DNA from: Pseudomonadota bacterium
GTDB lineage: Bacteria; Pseudomonadota; Gammaproteobacteria; Steroidobacterales; Steroidobacteraceae
NCBI GenBank assembly: GCA_021820785.1
Contig: JAKADE010000137.1
Span: forward strand, 1 to 7,169
Length of the DNA: 7,169 bases
Direction of reading: 5' to 3'
The position numbers were made by a program, and so were the translations under genes. Positions 1 to 6,600 of this stretch are shown here, piece by piece (positions within the stretch are counted from its first letter, which is position 1; the number at the start of each line of letters is the position of its first letter). The notes beneath the pieces were generated by a model that saw only the letters and a program-made list of their open reading frames with translations, made no database searches and was not told where the DNA came from.

Positions 1-468
1 CAGCACGAGCATCCGCCGTCCGGCGGCCAGTGCCGGCTCGAGGGCGAGCGCGCCGAAAATCTGCGTCTCCTCCCCGCGCATCACGTCGGCCACGTCGCGA
101 AAATTCTGTGCCTGGATTCCGGCCAGAACGGTGACCGTGTCGGCGCCGGCATGCACCGTGGCCGCTCCTGCGCGCCACTGCGACAAGGTGGCCGGCGCGC
201 GCACATAGGGGACTTCCACCAGTCCGTTGCGCGACCCTGCCATACCGCACAGCACCGTGCGCTCGAGCGTCATGCGCGCTCGCCACGGTGCGAGCACCCG
301 CGCGAGCACCTCGGCCGGGGCCTCGGCACCGAGCGCCGCGATCCCCGGGCCGTCGCGCCGCTCGGCAATGACGCCGTCGATCTGCAGAAACGCGCGCAGC
401 CGGCTGCTGCCCCAGTCGCATAGCACCCGCGCCATGCCCTGCACTTGCACCTCGTCGATCCCGCTCAC
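1..468 (-). CDS. dgoK: 2-dehydro-3-deoxygalactonokinase, N-terminal 156 residues (cut by left window edge)
   Basis: This cytoplasmic sugar-acid kinase phosphorylates 2-keto-3-deoxy-D-galactonate with ATP, giving the 6-phosphate that the DgoA aldolase splits to pyruvate and glyceraldehyde 3-phosphate. I translated the minus strand by hand. The visible family motifs are the N-terminal phosphate-binding DWGSSRLR (residues 18-25), CGMAGSRNG (74-82) followed by EVPYV (85-89), and the characteristic DVMRGEETQ (128-136). The frame is open to base 1, ending in RRMLVL. The family is about 290-300 residues, so roughly half is missing to the left. The GTG at 468 was chosen because a GAGGAG site sits 4 nt before it. 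An in-frame ATG at 433-435 would put DWG at residue 7, closer to typical family N-termini, and is a real alternative. The gene starts 16 bp after the lactonase stop, so the two are very probably co-transcribed. The family call is firm; the exact sugar-acid stereochemistry is inferred. Confidence 0.9.
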   Translation of the reverse strand, partial: MSGIDEVQVQGMARVLCDWGSSRLRAFLQIDGVIAERRDGPGIAALGAEAPAEVLARVLAPWRARMTLERTVLCGMAGSRNGLVEVPYVRAPATLSQWRAGAATVHAGADTVTVLAGIQAQNFRDVADVMRGEETQIFGALALEPALAAGRRMLVL

Positions 469-472
469 GTCA

Positions 473-478
473 CTCCTC
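473..478 (-). promoter_or_regulatory. Shine-Dalgarno site of dgoK
   Basis: The minus strand reads GAGGAG in the 16 bp gap between the lactonase stop (485-487) and the GTG at 466-468. The spacing of 4 nt to the GTG is short but workable. It is the strongest ribosome-binding site near either possible dgoK start, and it favours the GTG over the internal ATG at 433-435. Confidence 0.6.
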
Positions 479-484
479 GGCCGC

Positions 485-1360
485 TCACGCGCACCCGACA
501 CGGGCCAGCGGCTGCGCCAGCCCCGCCGCCGGCGCATTGAAACAGAACACATCGCCCGCCAACGTCTGCGCCGCACGCTCCGCCGGTGAGAGTCCCTGCC
601 GTGCCGTCGTCACGTAGGCCGTGCGCAGATCCGCGCCACCGAAGGCCACCTTCGTCACCTGTGCGCACGGCAGGTTCACGGTCGCGAGCAGGCGGCCGTC
701 CGGGGCATAGCGGCGCACCGCCCAACCGGACCACAGTGCCACCCAGAGACATCCGTCCGCATCGACCGTAGTGCCATCGGGATAACCGGCGGCGGGCTCG
801 ATCTGTACCAGCACGCGCTTGTTCGTGAGCACGTGCGGCTCGGGCCGGTCGAAGGCATACACCGTGCGGCCCGGACTGTCGGTGTGATAGAAGGTTCGGC
901 CGTCGGGGCTGAAGGCCGGACCGTTGGTGACCACGTAGCCCCGATCGAGCGGTACGCAATGCCCGTCGGCGGCCAGGCGGTACAACACCCCGCTCGCCGT
1001 CTGCTCCGGATCGTGCATCGATCCGAACCACAGCGCGCCCTCGGGGCTGACGCAGCCATCGTTGATGCGGTTCTCGGGCAGATGGGTCTCGACCGCACTC
1101 AGCAGCGTGAAGCGCCCGCTCGGCGGATCGAACAGGTGCAACCCGCCCTTCAGTCCCACCACGAAGCCGCCGCCCTCACGGGCGGCGAGAAATCCCGGCG
1201 GCGCCGGCGCCGACCAACTCTGATGCTCGGCGCGCTCCGGCCGCAGCCGGTGCAGGCGCAGCCCCTTGATGTCGACCACCCAGAGAGCCGCCTCAGAGGC
1301 GACCCACAGCGGCCCTTCGCCCAGTTCAGCGCCGAGCGAAAAGGCGTGCTCAGCGCGCAT
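485..1360 (-). CDS. SMP-30/gluconolaconase-family sugar lactonase
   Basis: This is a six-bladed beta-propeller, metal-dependent lactonase that hydrolyses an aldonolactone to the aldonic acid. It has 291 residues, normal for the family. Residues matching the metal and substrate ligands of SMP-30 proteins are present: Glu15 in LGEGPLW, Arg98 and Asn100 in NRINDG, Asn146 in VTNGPAFSPDG and Asp195 in GYPDGTTVDADG. The family hallmark TKVAFGGADLRTAYVTTAR (residues 236-254) follows. No signal peptide is seen, so it is cytoplasmic. The frame is open further upstream to a TTG at 1430-1432, but the homologous region begins about 12 residues before GEGP, which fits the ATG at 1358-1360. That ATG has no clear ribosome-binding site, and a preceding GTG at 1361-1363 is also possible. 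Pairing with dgoK suggests galactono-lactone as substrate. L-arabinono- and gluconolactonases share the same fold and cannot be excluded. Confidence 0.88.
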   Translation of the reverse strand: MRAEHAFSLGAELGEGPLWVASEAALWVVDIKGLRLHRLRPERAEHQSWSAPAPPGFLAAREGGGFVVGLKGGLHLFDPPSGRFTLLSAVETHLPENRINDGCVSPEGALWFGSMHDPEQTASGVLYRLAADGHCVPLDRGYVVTNGPAFSPDGRTFYHTDSPGRTVYAFDRPEPHVLTNKRVLVQIEPAAGYPDGTTVDADGCLWVALWSGWAVRRYAPDGRLLATVNLPCAQVTKVAFGGADLRTAYVTTARQGLSPAERAAQTLAGDVFCFNAPAAGLAQPLARVGCA

Positions 1361-1517
1361 CACGGGCAACCGGCCATCGGCGGTCGAAGGGAATTGGAGA
1401 TCCACGGCTCGCCGCGGACGCACCGGGCGCAAAAGACCTGCAAGGCATCACCTCGGGGCCGCCGTGGCGGTCTCACCGTCATAGATCTGATTAGTCTGAT
1501 TATTGCATCCGCAGCCG
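1361..1517 (-). promoter_or_regulatory. Upstream region of the lactonase-dgoK pair
   Basis: This 157 bp region lies between the epimerase stop and the lactonase start, both on the minus strand. It holds the most A+T-rich patch nearby (about 1481-1505), within otherwise GC-rich DNA, and is where a promoter and operator for the sugar-acid pair would be expected. I see no convincing -35/-10 pair and no rho-independent terminator for the epimerase. An unproven 40-codon minus-strand ORF (1360-1482) also fits in it. Confidence 0.4.
1485..1502. repeat. Two tandem 9-mers, candidate operator
   Basis: The plus strand reads ATCTGATTA followed directly by GTCTGATTA, which is 8 of 9 identical in head-to-tail copies (minus strand: TAATCAGAC then TAATCAGAT). 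The repeat is strikingly A+T-rich for this region and lies about 125-140 bp upstream of the lactonase start. A 9 bp period is close to one helical turn, so two regulator subunits could sit on one face of the DNA. Use as a binding site is inferred; no regulator gene is in the window. Confidence 0.4.
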
Positions 1518-2549
1518 TCAAGCCGCGCCCTGGTCCGGCCGACGCTCGCCGTAGTACTCGCAGAACCATTCGACGAAGCGGCGCACCCCCTCCTCCACGG
1601 GCGTTGCGGGACGGTAGCCGACGTCTCGAGCGAGGTCTTCCACGTCGGCGCAGGTCTCCGGCACGTCCCCGGGCTGCAATGGGAGGAAGCGCTTCTCGGC
1701 CTGGCGTCCGAGGCACTGCTCGAGCACCTCGATGTACCGCATCAGTTCGACCGCCTGGTGGTTGCCGATGTTGTACAGGCGGTACGGCGCTCTGCTCGTG
1801 GCCGGATCATGCGTCGCGCCGTTCCAGTGCGGATCAGGCTCGGCGATGTGCTCGCAGGCCCGCACCACGCCCTCGGCGATGTCATCGACGTAGGTGAAGT
1901 CGCGCTTGTGCCGGCCATTGTTGTACACGTCGATGGGCTTGCCATCGAGGATGTTGCGGGCGAACTGGAACAGCGCCATGTCGGGCCGGCCCCAGGGGCC
2001 GTAGACGGTGAAGAAGCGCAGCCCCGTCGTCGGCAACCCGAACAGGGCCGAGTAGCTGTGCGCCATGGCCTCGTTCGCCTTCTTGGTCGCCGCATAGATC
2101 GACAGCGGATGATCCGCGCCGCGGTGCGGCGAGAACGGCATGTCGGTATTGGCGCCGTAGACCGAGCTGGTCGAGGCATAGACCAGATGCTCGATGCCGT
2201 TGTGCCGGCATCCCTCGAGCACCGTCAGGGTTCCCGCGACATTGCTGCGCACGTAACTGTAGGGGTCCTTCATCGAATAGCGCACCCCGGCCTGCGCGGC
2301 GAGGTGGATGACCCGCGCGAAGCGCTCCGCGGCAAAGAGCCGAGCCATGGCCGGCTCATCGGCGATGTCGAGGCGGATGAAGCGAAAGCCGCCCGCCCGG
2401 CGCAGCAGCTGCAGGCGCGCCTCTTTGAGGGCGACGTCGTAGTAGTCGTTGAGGTTGTCGATCCCGACCACCTCGTGCCCGCGCGCGAGCAGCTTCTGGG
2501 CGGTGTGAAAGCCGATGAATCCGGCCGCACCGGTGACGAGTATTTTCAT
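1518..2549 (-). CDS. NAD-dependent sugar-nucleotide epimerase, UDP-glucuronate 4-epimerase type
   Basis: This extended short-chain dehydrogenase/reductase probably interconverts UDP-glucuronate and UDP-galacturonate in the cytoplasm, supplying uronic acids for surface polysaccharide. It has 343 residues, full length for the family. The Rossmann glycine motif GAAGFIG is at 7-13, with Asp31 at the end of the second strand ([10 protein letters not shown]). Later motifs are [12 protein letters not shown] (82-93), the STSSVYG segment with the catalytic Ser/Thr (126-132), and the catalytic YAATK with Tyr152 and Lys156. [16 protein letters not shown] and RDFTYVDDI, seen in LpsL/GAE-type UDP-glucuronate epimerases, follow. 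The ATG has a good AGAGGA site (2553-2558) 3 nt before it. No glycosyltransferase or other envelope gene is nearby, so its product pathway cannot be read from context. A related specificity such as UDP-GlcNAc/GlcNAcA 4-epimerase is less likely. Confidence 0.9.
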   Translation of the reverse strand: MKILVTGAAGFIGFHTAQKLLARGHEVVGIDNLNDYYDVALKEARLQLLRRAGGFRFIRLDIADEPAMARLFAAERFARVIHLAAQAGVRYSMKDPYSYVRSNVAGTLTVLEGCRHNGIEHLVYASTSSVYGANTDMPFSPHRGADHPLSIYAATKKANEAMAHSYSALFGLPTTGLRFFTVYGPWGRPDMALFQFARNILDGKPIDVYNNGRHKRDFTYVDDIAEGVVRACEHIAEPDPHWNGATHDPATSRAPYRLYNIGNHQAVELMRYIEVLEQCLGRQAEKRFLPLQPGDVPETCADVEDLARDVGYRPATPVEEGVRRFVEWFCEYYGERRPDQGAA

Positions 2550-2605
2550 GATTCCTCTTCAGGCTTCGACAATCGCGCCCTGCGGCCCGTTGCGCCACGA
2601 ATCCC

Positions 2606-2611
2606 ATTGTA
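2606..2611 (-). promoter_or_regulatory. Possible -10 element of the epimerase gene
   Basis: The minus strand reads TACAAT, five of six matches to the sigma-70 -10 consensus, 57 bp upstream of the epimerase ATG. It lies in the 117 bp gap behind the exporter gene. The expected -35 position is GC-rich and poor, so this could be an activator-dependent promoter or chance. Confidence 0.3.
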
Positions 2612-2666
2612 GCGGCCCGCGGCGCCGGTGAGCCCGGCATCGCGTCGCAGCGTACCGACGACACCG

Positions 2667-3608
2667 CTATGACGGCTCGGTGCGAAGCGGCGGTGTCGCC
2701 GGCGCCGCGGCGGCCGCCTGCGGGGTCTTCCCGGTGATGATGATCACGACGCTCGCAATGACGAGCACGGTGCCGAAGACGGTCCGTGCGTCGAGCGGCT
2801 CGCTGCCGAACAGATAGCCGATGATGACCGCGATCAGCGGATTGACGTAGGCATACGTGCCGACCTTGGTGGGCGATTCGTGGTGGATCAGCCAGGTGTA
2901 GGCGCCGAAGGCGAGCAGCGATCCGGCCACGATGAGATACGCGAGCGCCACCCAGGCCCGCGCGGACACCGCCGCCGGGTCAAAGCCGCGCACCTGTCCG
3001 AACAGGACCGCGGCGAGCCCGAGCAGCAGCCCGCCGGCCAGCATCTCGGTGCCGGCCGTCATCGTCTTCGCCGGCGGCAACGGCAGGCGCCGCATCAGCA
3101 CCGAGGCGATGGACCAGCTCAAGGCGGCAATCACCAGCCCGAGCGCCGAGAGCCAGTAGATGGGCGCACCGGAGAGCCCCACCGACGGATCGACCAACAC
3201 CACGACGCCACCCAAACCGACGACGAGTGCTGCGCCGAGGCGCAGCGTCAGCCGCTGGGTGCGCAGCCAGAGGATCTCCGCGACTGCGGTGAACGCCGGA
3301 ATCGTGGCCAGCATCACCGCCGCCATCCCGGAGTGAACCTGGCGCTCGGCGGTGAACAGCAGCCCATAGTCGATGACGAACATCAGGAACGCGAGCAGCA
3401 CGATCGAGCCCCACTGGCGCAGCGTCGGCAGGCGCTGCCCGCGGGCGAGCGCCCAGGCGCACATCGCCGCCCCGGCAACCGTGAAACGGATCGAGGCCAG
3501 CAGCAGCGGCGCCACCTCGTGCACCCCGATGCGGATCGCGAAATAGGTCGAGCCCCAGACGAGATAGATGATCCCGAATGCGGTGAGGGTCTTGAGCTTG
3601 GGGGGCAC
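2667..3608 (-). CDS. yedA: EamA/DMT-family inner-membrane exporter, YedA-like
   Basis: This drug/metabolite transporter superfamily protein has 313 residues and two tandem EamA repeats, with about ten hydrophobic helices (first at 8-25, last at about 276-292). The opening YLVWGSTYFAIRIG (15-28) and the late TYAYVNPLIAVIIGYLFGSE (251-270) are signatures of the YedA branch. The cytoplasmic tail after 295 is rich in Ala and Pro. These carriers export amino acids or other small metabolites, but the substrate cannot be read from sequence. Translation begins at a GTG (3606-3608), with GGAG 6 nt before it. The epimerase follows after 117 bp on the same strand, so occasional read-through is possible, but a functional link is not implied. 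The upstream side is a divergent intergenic region facing the HDOD gene. The family call is firm; the symbol rests on remembered similarity to E. coli YedA. Confidence 0.88.
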   Translation of the reverse strand: MPPKLKTLTAFGIIYLVWGSTYFAIRIGVHEVAPLLLASIRFTVAGAAMCAWALARGQRLPTLRQWGSIVLLAFLMFVIDYGLLFTAERQVHSGMAAVMLATIPAFTAVAEILWLRTQRLTLRLGAALVVGLGGVVVLVDPSVGLSGAPIYWLSALGLVIAALSWSIASVLMRRLPLPPAKTMTAGTEMLAGGLLLGLAAVLFGQVRGFDPAAVSARAWVALAYLIVAGSLLAFGAYTWLIHHESPTKVGTYAYVNPLIAVIIGYLFGSEPLDARTVFGTVLVIASVVIIITGKTPQAAAAAPATPPLRTEPS

Positions 3609-3659
3609 GAGGCGCTCCAGGCGGCCACGGGGGGACGGTGCGAGGGGGAATCCCGTCCG

Positions 3660-3665
3660 ATCATA
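3660..3665 (-). promoter_or_regulatory. Possible -10 element of the exporter gene
   Basis: The minus strand reads TATGAT, five of six matches to the sigma-70 -10 consensus, 52 bp before the exporter GTG start. It is in the 207 bp divergent intergenic region (3609-3815). The matching -35 region is very GC-rich and not consensus-like. I found no comparably good element for the plus-strand HDOD gene in this region. Confidence 0.3.
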
Positions 3666-3815
3666 CCGCAGCGCCCCGCCCGGTCCCGGTCCGCCTGCAC
3701 GGCCTGCGCAGCGTGCGGTAAGTCACAGATCGGCGCTCCGGGCACGGAGTTTTGCGCCGCGCTGCCGAAACACTGAACCGAGTGGGAAGCGTTCGTCCGC
3801 GCTTCAGGGGATGCT

Positions 3816-4991
3816 GTGACCATGGGATTCTGGCTGCTCACGCCACTGGTGCTCGCCGTCGCCGCCGTCGCACTCCGACCGGCGCTGCGCCGTGCATTCG
3901 GCGCGGTGGCCGGCGGCCACGCCACCGGCGATGAGACCGCCGCGAACGCCCCGTCCGAGCCGCAGCCCGTCCCCGCCGCGCCGCCGCCTCCCGAGGCGCA
4001 GATTCCCTCGCCCGACCCTGTGCCTGCTGCCGTTTCCGGGCCGCTCGAGGCGGCGGAGGTTTTTTCGCGGCTGCGTGCCCTGGAACTCGGCCTCGCCGCG
4101 CCGCCCGCCGATGAGGCCGAGGACGAGCGCAAGGTCGCGCAGGCGCTCGGTGCGATCGGGGATGCGGCCGCCGAGCGGCGCTACTTCCCGCGCCGCCCGA
4201 ACCTGCTGCCGCAGCTGATGCACGCCATCCACGACGAATCGGTCGCCCGGCGTCAGCTGGTCGCGATCATCGCCCGGGATCCGGCGCTGGTCGACAGCCT
4301 GCTGCGCATGGCGAACAGCTCTTTCTATCGCCTCAGCCCGCAGCCGGTGGAATCCATCGAAAGGGCGGTCGCAGTCCTCGGCAGCGACGGACTGCGCTCG
4401 GTCATCGCCACTGCGCTGATGCAGCCGATTTTCAACGCCGTCGCCGCTGCCGAGTTCCCGAGATTTCCGCAGCTGGTCTGGGAGCACGCTCTGCGCTCGG
4501 CGCAGGCCGCGGTGGTCCATGCGGCCGTGGCCGAACGCATCGAGCCGTTCACGGCGGAGTTGCTCAGCCTGATCAGCGGCATGGCGGAGATCGTGCTGTT
4601 CCGTGCGGTGCGCGCCCGATGTGCGGCAGCGGGCGGCGGCGGGCCTGGCGCCGCCGGACTGCTCGATACGCTGCTGAAGGGACACGCCGCACCGCTGGCG
4701 CAGCGGATCGGCGCCGATTGGCACCTCTCGGAGGCGGCCCTGGCGGCACTCGCCGAACAGACCTCGCCGGCCGTGCCCCCGAGCGCACTCGGTCGGTCGC
4801 TGCGCTTCGGCCGCCTCGCCGGCGCACTCGCCCTGCTGCATGCCAACGGGCAGATTCATCAGGCGACGGTGCGTGCCTCACTGCCGCCGAGTGCGCTGCC
4901 GGCCGCGCATTGCGACACGCTCGTCACGAAACTCCTGCTGCCGTTCCAGGATCCCCGCACCGCTGCCGTACCCCGGGCAGCGCGACGCTGA
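3816..4991 (+). CDS. Membrane-anchored HDOD-domain protein
   Basis: The protein has 391 residues. A hydrophobic helix at about 4-21 followed by Arg-rich residues suggests an N-in signal anchor. A Pro/Ala-rich linker runs from about 40 to 80 and an HDOD domain from about 125 to 330. The HDOD core is seen in IARDPALVDSLLRMANSSFY (152-171) and in ESIERAVAVLGSDGLRSVI (179-197). His224 lies in VWEHALRSA. The later position that often reads GLLHDIG is SLISGMAEIVLF here, so the His-Asp metal pair is absent. This is common in HDOD proteins, which are usually non-catalytic signalling scaffolds near chemotaxis, c-di-GMP or stress systems. The start is either the GTG at 3816 (AGGGG 5 nt upstream) or the ATG at 3822; they differ by two residues. 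A small membrane protein gene follows after 86 bp. Partner and signal are unknown. Confidence 0.82.
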   Translation: MTMGFWLLTPLVLAVAAVALRPALRRAFGAVAGGHATGDETAANAPSEPQPVPAAPPPPEAQIPSPDPVPAAVSGPLEAAEVFSRLRALELGLAAPPADEAEDERKVAQALGAIGDAAAERRYFPRRPNLLPQLMHAIHDESVARRQLVAIIARDPALVDSLLRMANSSFYRLSPQPVESIERAVAVLGSDGLRSVIATALMQPIFNAVAAAEFPRFPQLVWEHALRSAQAAVVHAAVAERIEPFTAELLSLISGMAEIVLFRAVRARCAAAGGGGPGAAGLLDTLLKGHAAPLAQRIGADWHLSEAALAALAEQTSPAVPPSALGRSLRFGRLAGALALLHANGQIHQATVRASLPPSALPAAHCDTLVTKLLLPFQDPRTAAVPRAARR

Positions 4992-5077
4992 ATGCCGCCC
5001 CTGCCGAGAGTGGACGCGGCGGGCGAACAGGCCGATGATCGCGATTCGGCCATCCTCTGCGCCGCGGAACACTCCTC

Positions 5078-5377
5078 ATGACCGAAGTAATGCCCGTCCT
5101 CCTCTCCACACTCGCCGGCACGGTGCTCGGCGCGCTCATCGCCTGGCTGCTGACGCATCTTTACGCCCGGCTCGCGCTGCGCGAGATGCGCAAGCAGCGC
5201 GACCAGCTCGAGCGTTACAACCGGACGCTGACGATGCTGCTGAAGGGATGGGAGGACCAGGGACACGTGGAGCTCTCCCGCAACGCACGTGGCGAGGTCA
5301 GCGGCGGACGGGTGCTCGGCGGCAGCGCCGGGGCGCTGGCGGAGTCCGCCGAGCCGGGCGCGCCGCGCCGCTTCTGA
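5078..5377 (+). CDS. Small single-helix membrane protein, function unknown
   Basis: I do not recognise this 99-residue protein. A hydrophobic helix (about 6-28, containing TLAGTVLGALIAWLL) is followed by a strongly charged stretch (29-57, with REMRKQRDQLERYNR) with coiled-coil character. The tail after about residue 70 is flexible and Gly/Ala/Ser-rich. Few positive charges precede the helix and many follow it, which predicts the C-terminal part is cytoplasmic. The start is uncertain: the ATG at 5078 has no clear ribosome-binding site, and an in-frame ATG at 5090 has only a weak GAAG before it. It follows the HDOD gene on the same strand, so co-transcription is likely, and its stop lies 29 bp from the convergent metC stop. 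The plausible membrane segment, amphipathic stretch and fit between neighbours argue for a real gene. Confidence 0.68.
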   Translation: MTEVMPVLLSTLAGTVLGALIAWLLTHLYARLALREMRKQRDQLERYNRTLTMLLKGWEDQGHVELSRNARGEVSGGRVLGGSAGALAESAEPGAPRRF

Positions 5378-5406
5378 TTGACGCTGCAACCTGAGCGCGC
5401 CGGGAG

Positions 5407-6600
5407 CTAGGCGCCCCGGCCGGTGAGCCGATCCAGTCCGGCGCGCAGATCCTCCCGGATGTCCTCGAAGTCTTCGAGTCCGACCTGAACCCGCAGGCAC
5501 AACCCCTGCGCACGCCACGCGGTCGCCGTTCGGTACGTGCGGCAGTCGAAGGGAATGATCAGGCTCTCGAAACCGCCCCAGGAATAGCCCATGCCGAAGA
5601 TGCGCATAGCATCGAGCATGCGCGCGAGGTCTTCGCGGCTGAATCCCGGGCGCAGAACGAGGGAGAACACCCCCGTGGAGCCGGTGAAATCACGCTTCCA
5701 GAACGCGTGCCCCGGACACGACGGCAACGCCGGATGCAGCACCGTCTCGACCTCCGGCTGCGCGGCGAGCCACTCGGCGAGCTGCAATCCCCGCCGCTCG
5801 GCTTCCTGCAGACGAATGTGCAGCGTGCGCATGCCGCGCAGCGCGAGGTAGCAATCCTCCGCCCCCGGCAGCATGGCCATGCTCCGATAGGTCTCCTTCA
5901 GCCGCGGCCAGAGCCGCTCATTGGCGCTGACCAGCCCCAGCAGGATGTCCGAGTGGCCGCTCAGATATTTCGTACCCGCTTCGACCACCAGGTCGCAGCC
6001 GTGCTCATGGGCCCGGAAGTACAGTGGTGTCGCCCAGGTGTTGTCGATGATCGTCGTCAGTGCGCGCTCGCGCGCCAGCGCGGTGATCGCAGGCACGTCC
6101 TGAACTTCGAAGGTCTGCGAGCCGGGCGACTCGAGGAAGATCGTCGAGGTGTTCGGCCGGATCAACGCCGCGAGGCCCGCGCCGAGCAGCGGATCGTAGT
6201 AGGTCGTCTCGACCCCGAACCGCGCAAGCAGCTTGCCGCACAACGTGCGGGTCGGCAGGTAGACGCTATCGGGCATGAGCAGATGATCGCCGCTCTTCAG
6301 CGCCGTGAGCAGCGCCAGGGTAACCGCCCCGAGACCGGACCCTGCGAGTGACGTACCGGCCGCTCCGCTGAGCGCGCTCCAGGCGCTCTCCAGACTCTCG
6401 AGGGTCGGCGAGCCCGCCGTGCCGTAGCTGTAGCGGGCACGCTCGTGCTCCAGATCATCGAGCGTCTTGAACAGCACCGTCGAGCCGCGGTAGAGCGGCG
6501 TATTGACGAAGCCGTAATGCGTATCGGACATGCGGCCGAGCTGAGCCAGCCGAGTGCCGATGCCGCGGGCGCCTGCGGAATCTTTCATGATGCGCGTCAT
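5407..6600 (-). CDS. metC: Cystathionine beta-lyase (PLP-dependent)
   Basis: This Cys/Met-metabolism PLP enzyme (fold type I) cleaves cystathionine to homocysteine, pyruvate and ammonia in the last-but-one step of methionine synthesis in the cytoplasm. It has 397 residues from the chosen start, as expected. Numbered from the ATG at 6600, visible features are the SYG loop (58-60), FLESPGS (155-161), Asp186 in IIDNTWATPLYF (PLP ring nitrogen) and the Schiff-base Lys211 in EAGTKYLSGHSD. FWKRDFTGSTG (300-310), YSWGGFESL (339-347) and the carboxylate-binding Arg370 in LRVQVGLED follow. FWKRDFTG and YSWGG-ESL are typical of the MetC branch rather than gamma-lyases or MetB. The frame opens at a GTG (6624) without a ribosome-binding site. 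The ATG at 6600 has AGG 3 nt before it. The ATG at 6588 also fits family length. Confidence 0.92.
   Translation of the reverse strand: MTRIMKDSAGARGIGTRLAQLGRMSDTHYGFVNTPLYRGSTVLFKTLDDLEHERARYSYGTAGSPTLESLESAWSALSGAAGTSLAGSGLGAVTLALLTALKSGDHLLMPDSVYLPTRTLCGKLLARFGVETTYYDPLLGAGLAALIRPNTSTIFLESPGSQTFEVQDVPAITALARERALTTIIDNTWATPLYFRAHEHGCDLVVEAGTKYLSGHSDILLGLVSANERLWPRLKETYRSMAMLPGAEDCYLALRGMRTLHIRLQEAERRGLQLAEWLAAQPEVETVLHPALPSCPGHAFWKRDFTGSTGVFSLVLRPGFSREDLARMLDAMRIFGMGYSWGGFESLIIPFDCRTYRTATAWRAQGLCLRVQVGLEDFEDIREDLRAGLDRLTGRGA

Noticed and set aside
1361..1432. N-terminal extension of the lactonase to the TTG at 1430-1432
   Set aside because: The extra 24 residues are Arg/Pro-rich and unlike the family N-terminus, and there is no ribosome-binding site before the TTG.
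833..1897. A 354-residue plus-strand open frame across the lactonase and epimerase ends
   Set aside because: It lies antisense to two clear genes, has a very Arg-rich low-complexity end, and shows no family motif.
1503..2612. A 369-residue plus-strand open frame opposite the epimerase
   Set aside because: It is the antisense shadow of a well-supported epimerase gene, and its translation, rich in Arg, Val and Gly, has no recognisable domain. High G+C makes such long shadows common.
3804..4859. A 351-residue minus-strand open frame opposite the HDOD gene
   Set aside because: It is antisense to the HDOD gene, which has a clear domain. The translation shows no domain of its own.
5397..5414. Hairpin GCGCC/GGCGC between the convergent small-protein and metC genes
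   Set aside because: The stem is 5 bp with no T-run on either strand and it overlaps the metC stop, so it is not a convincing terminator.
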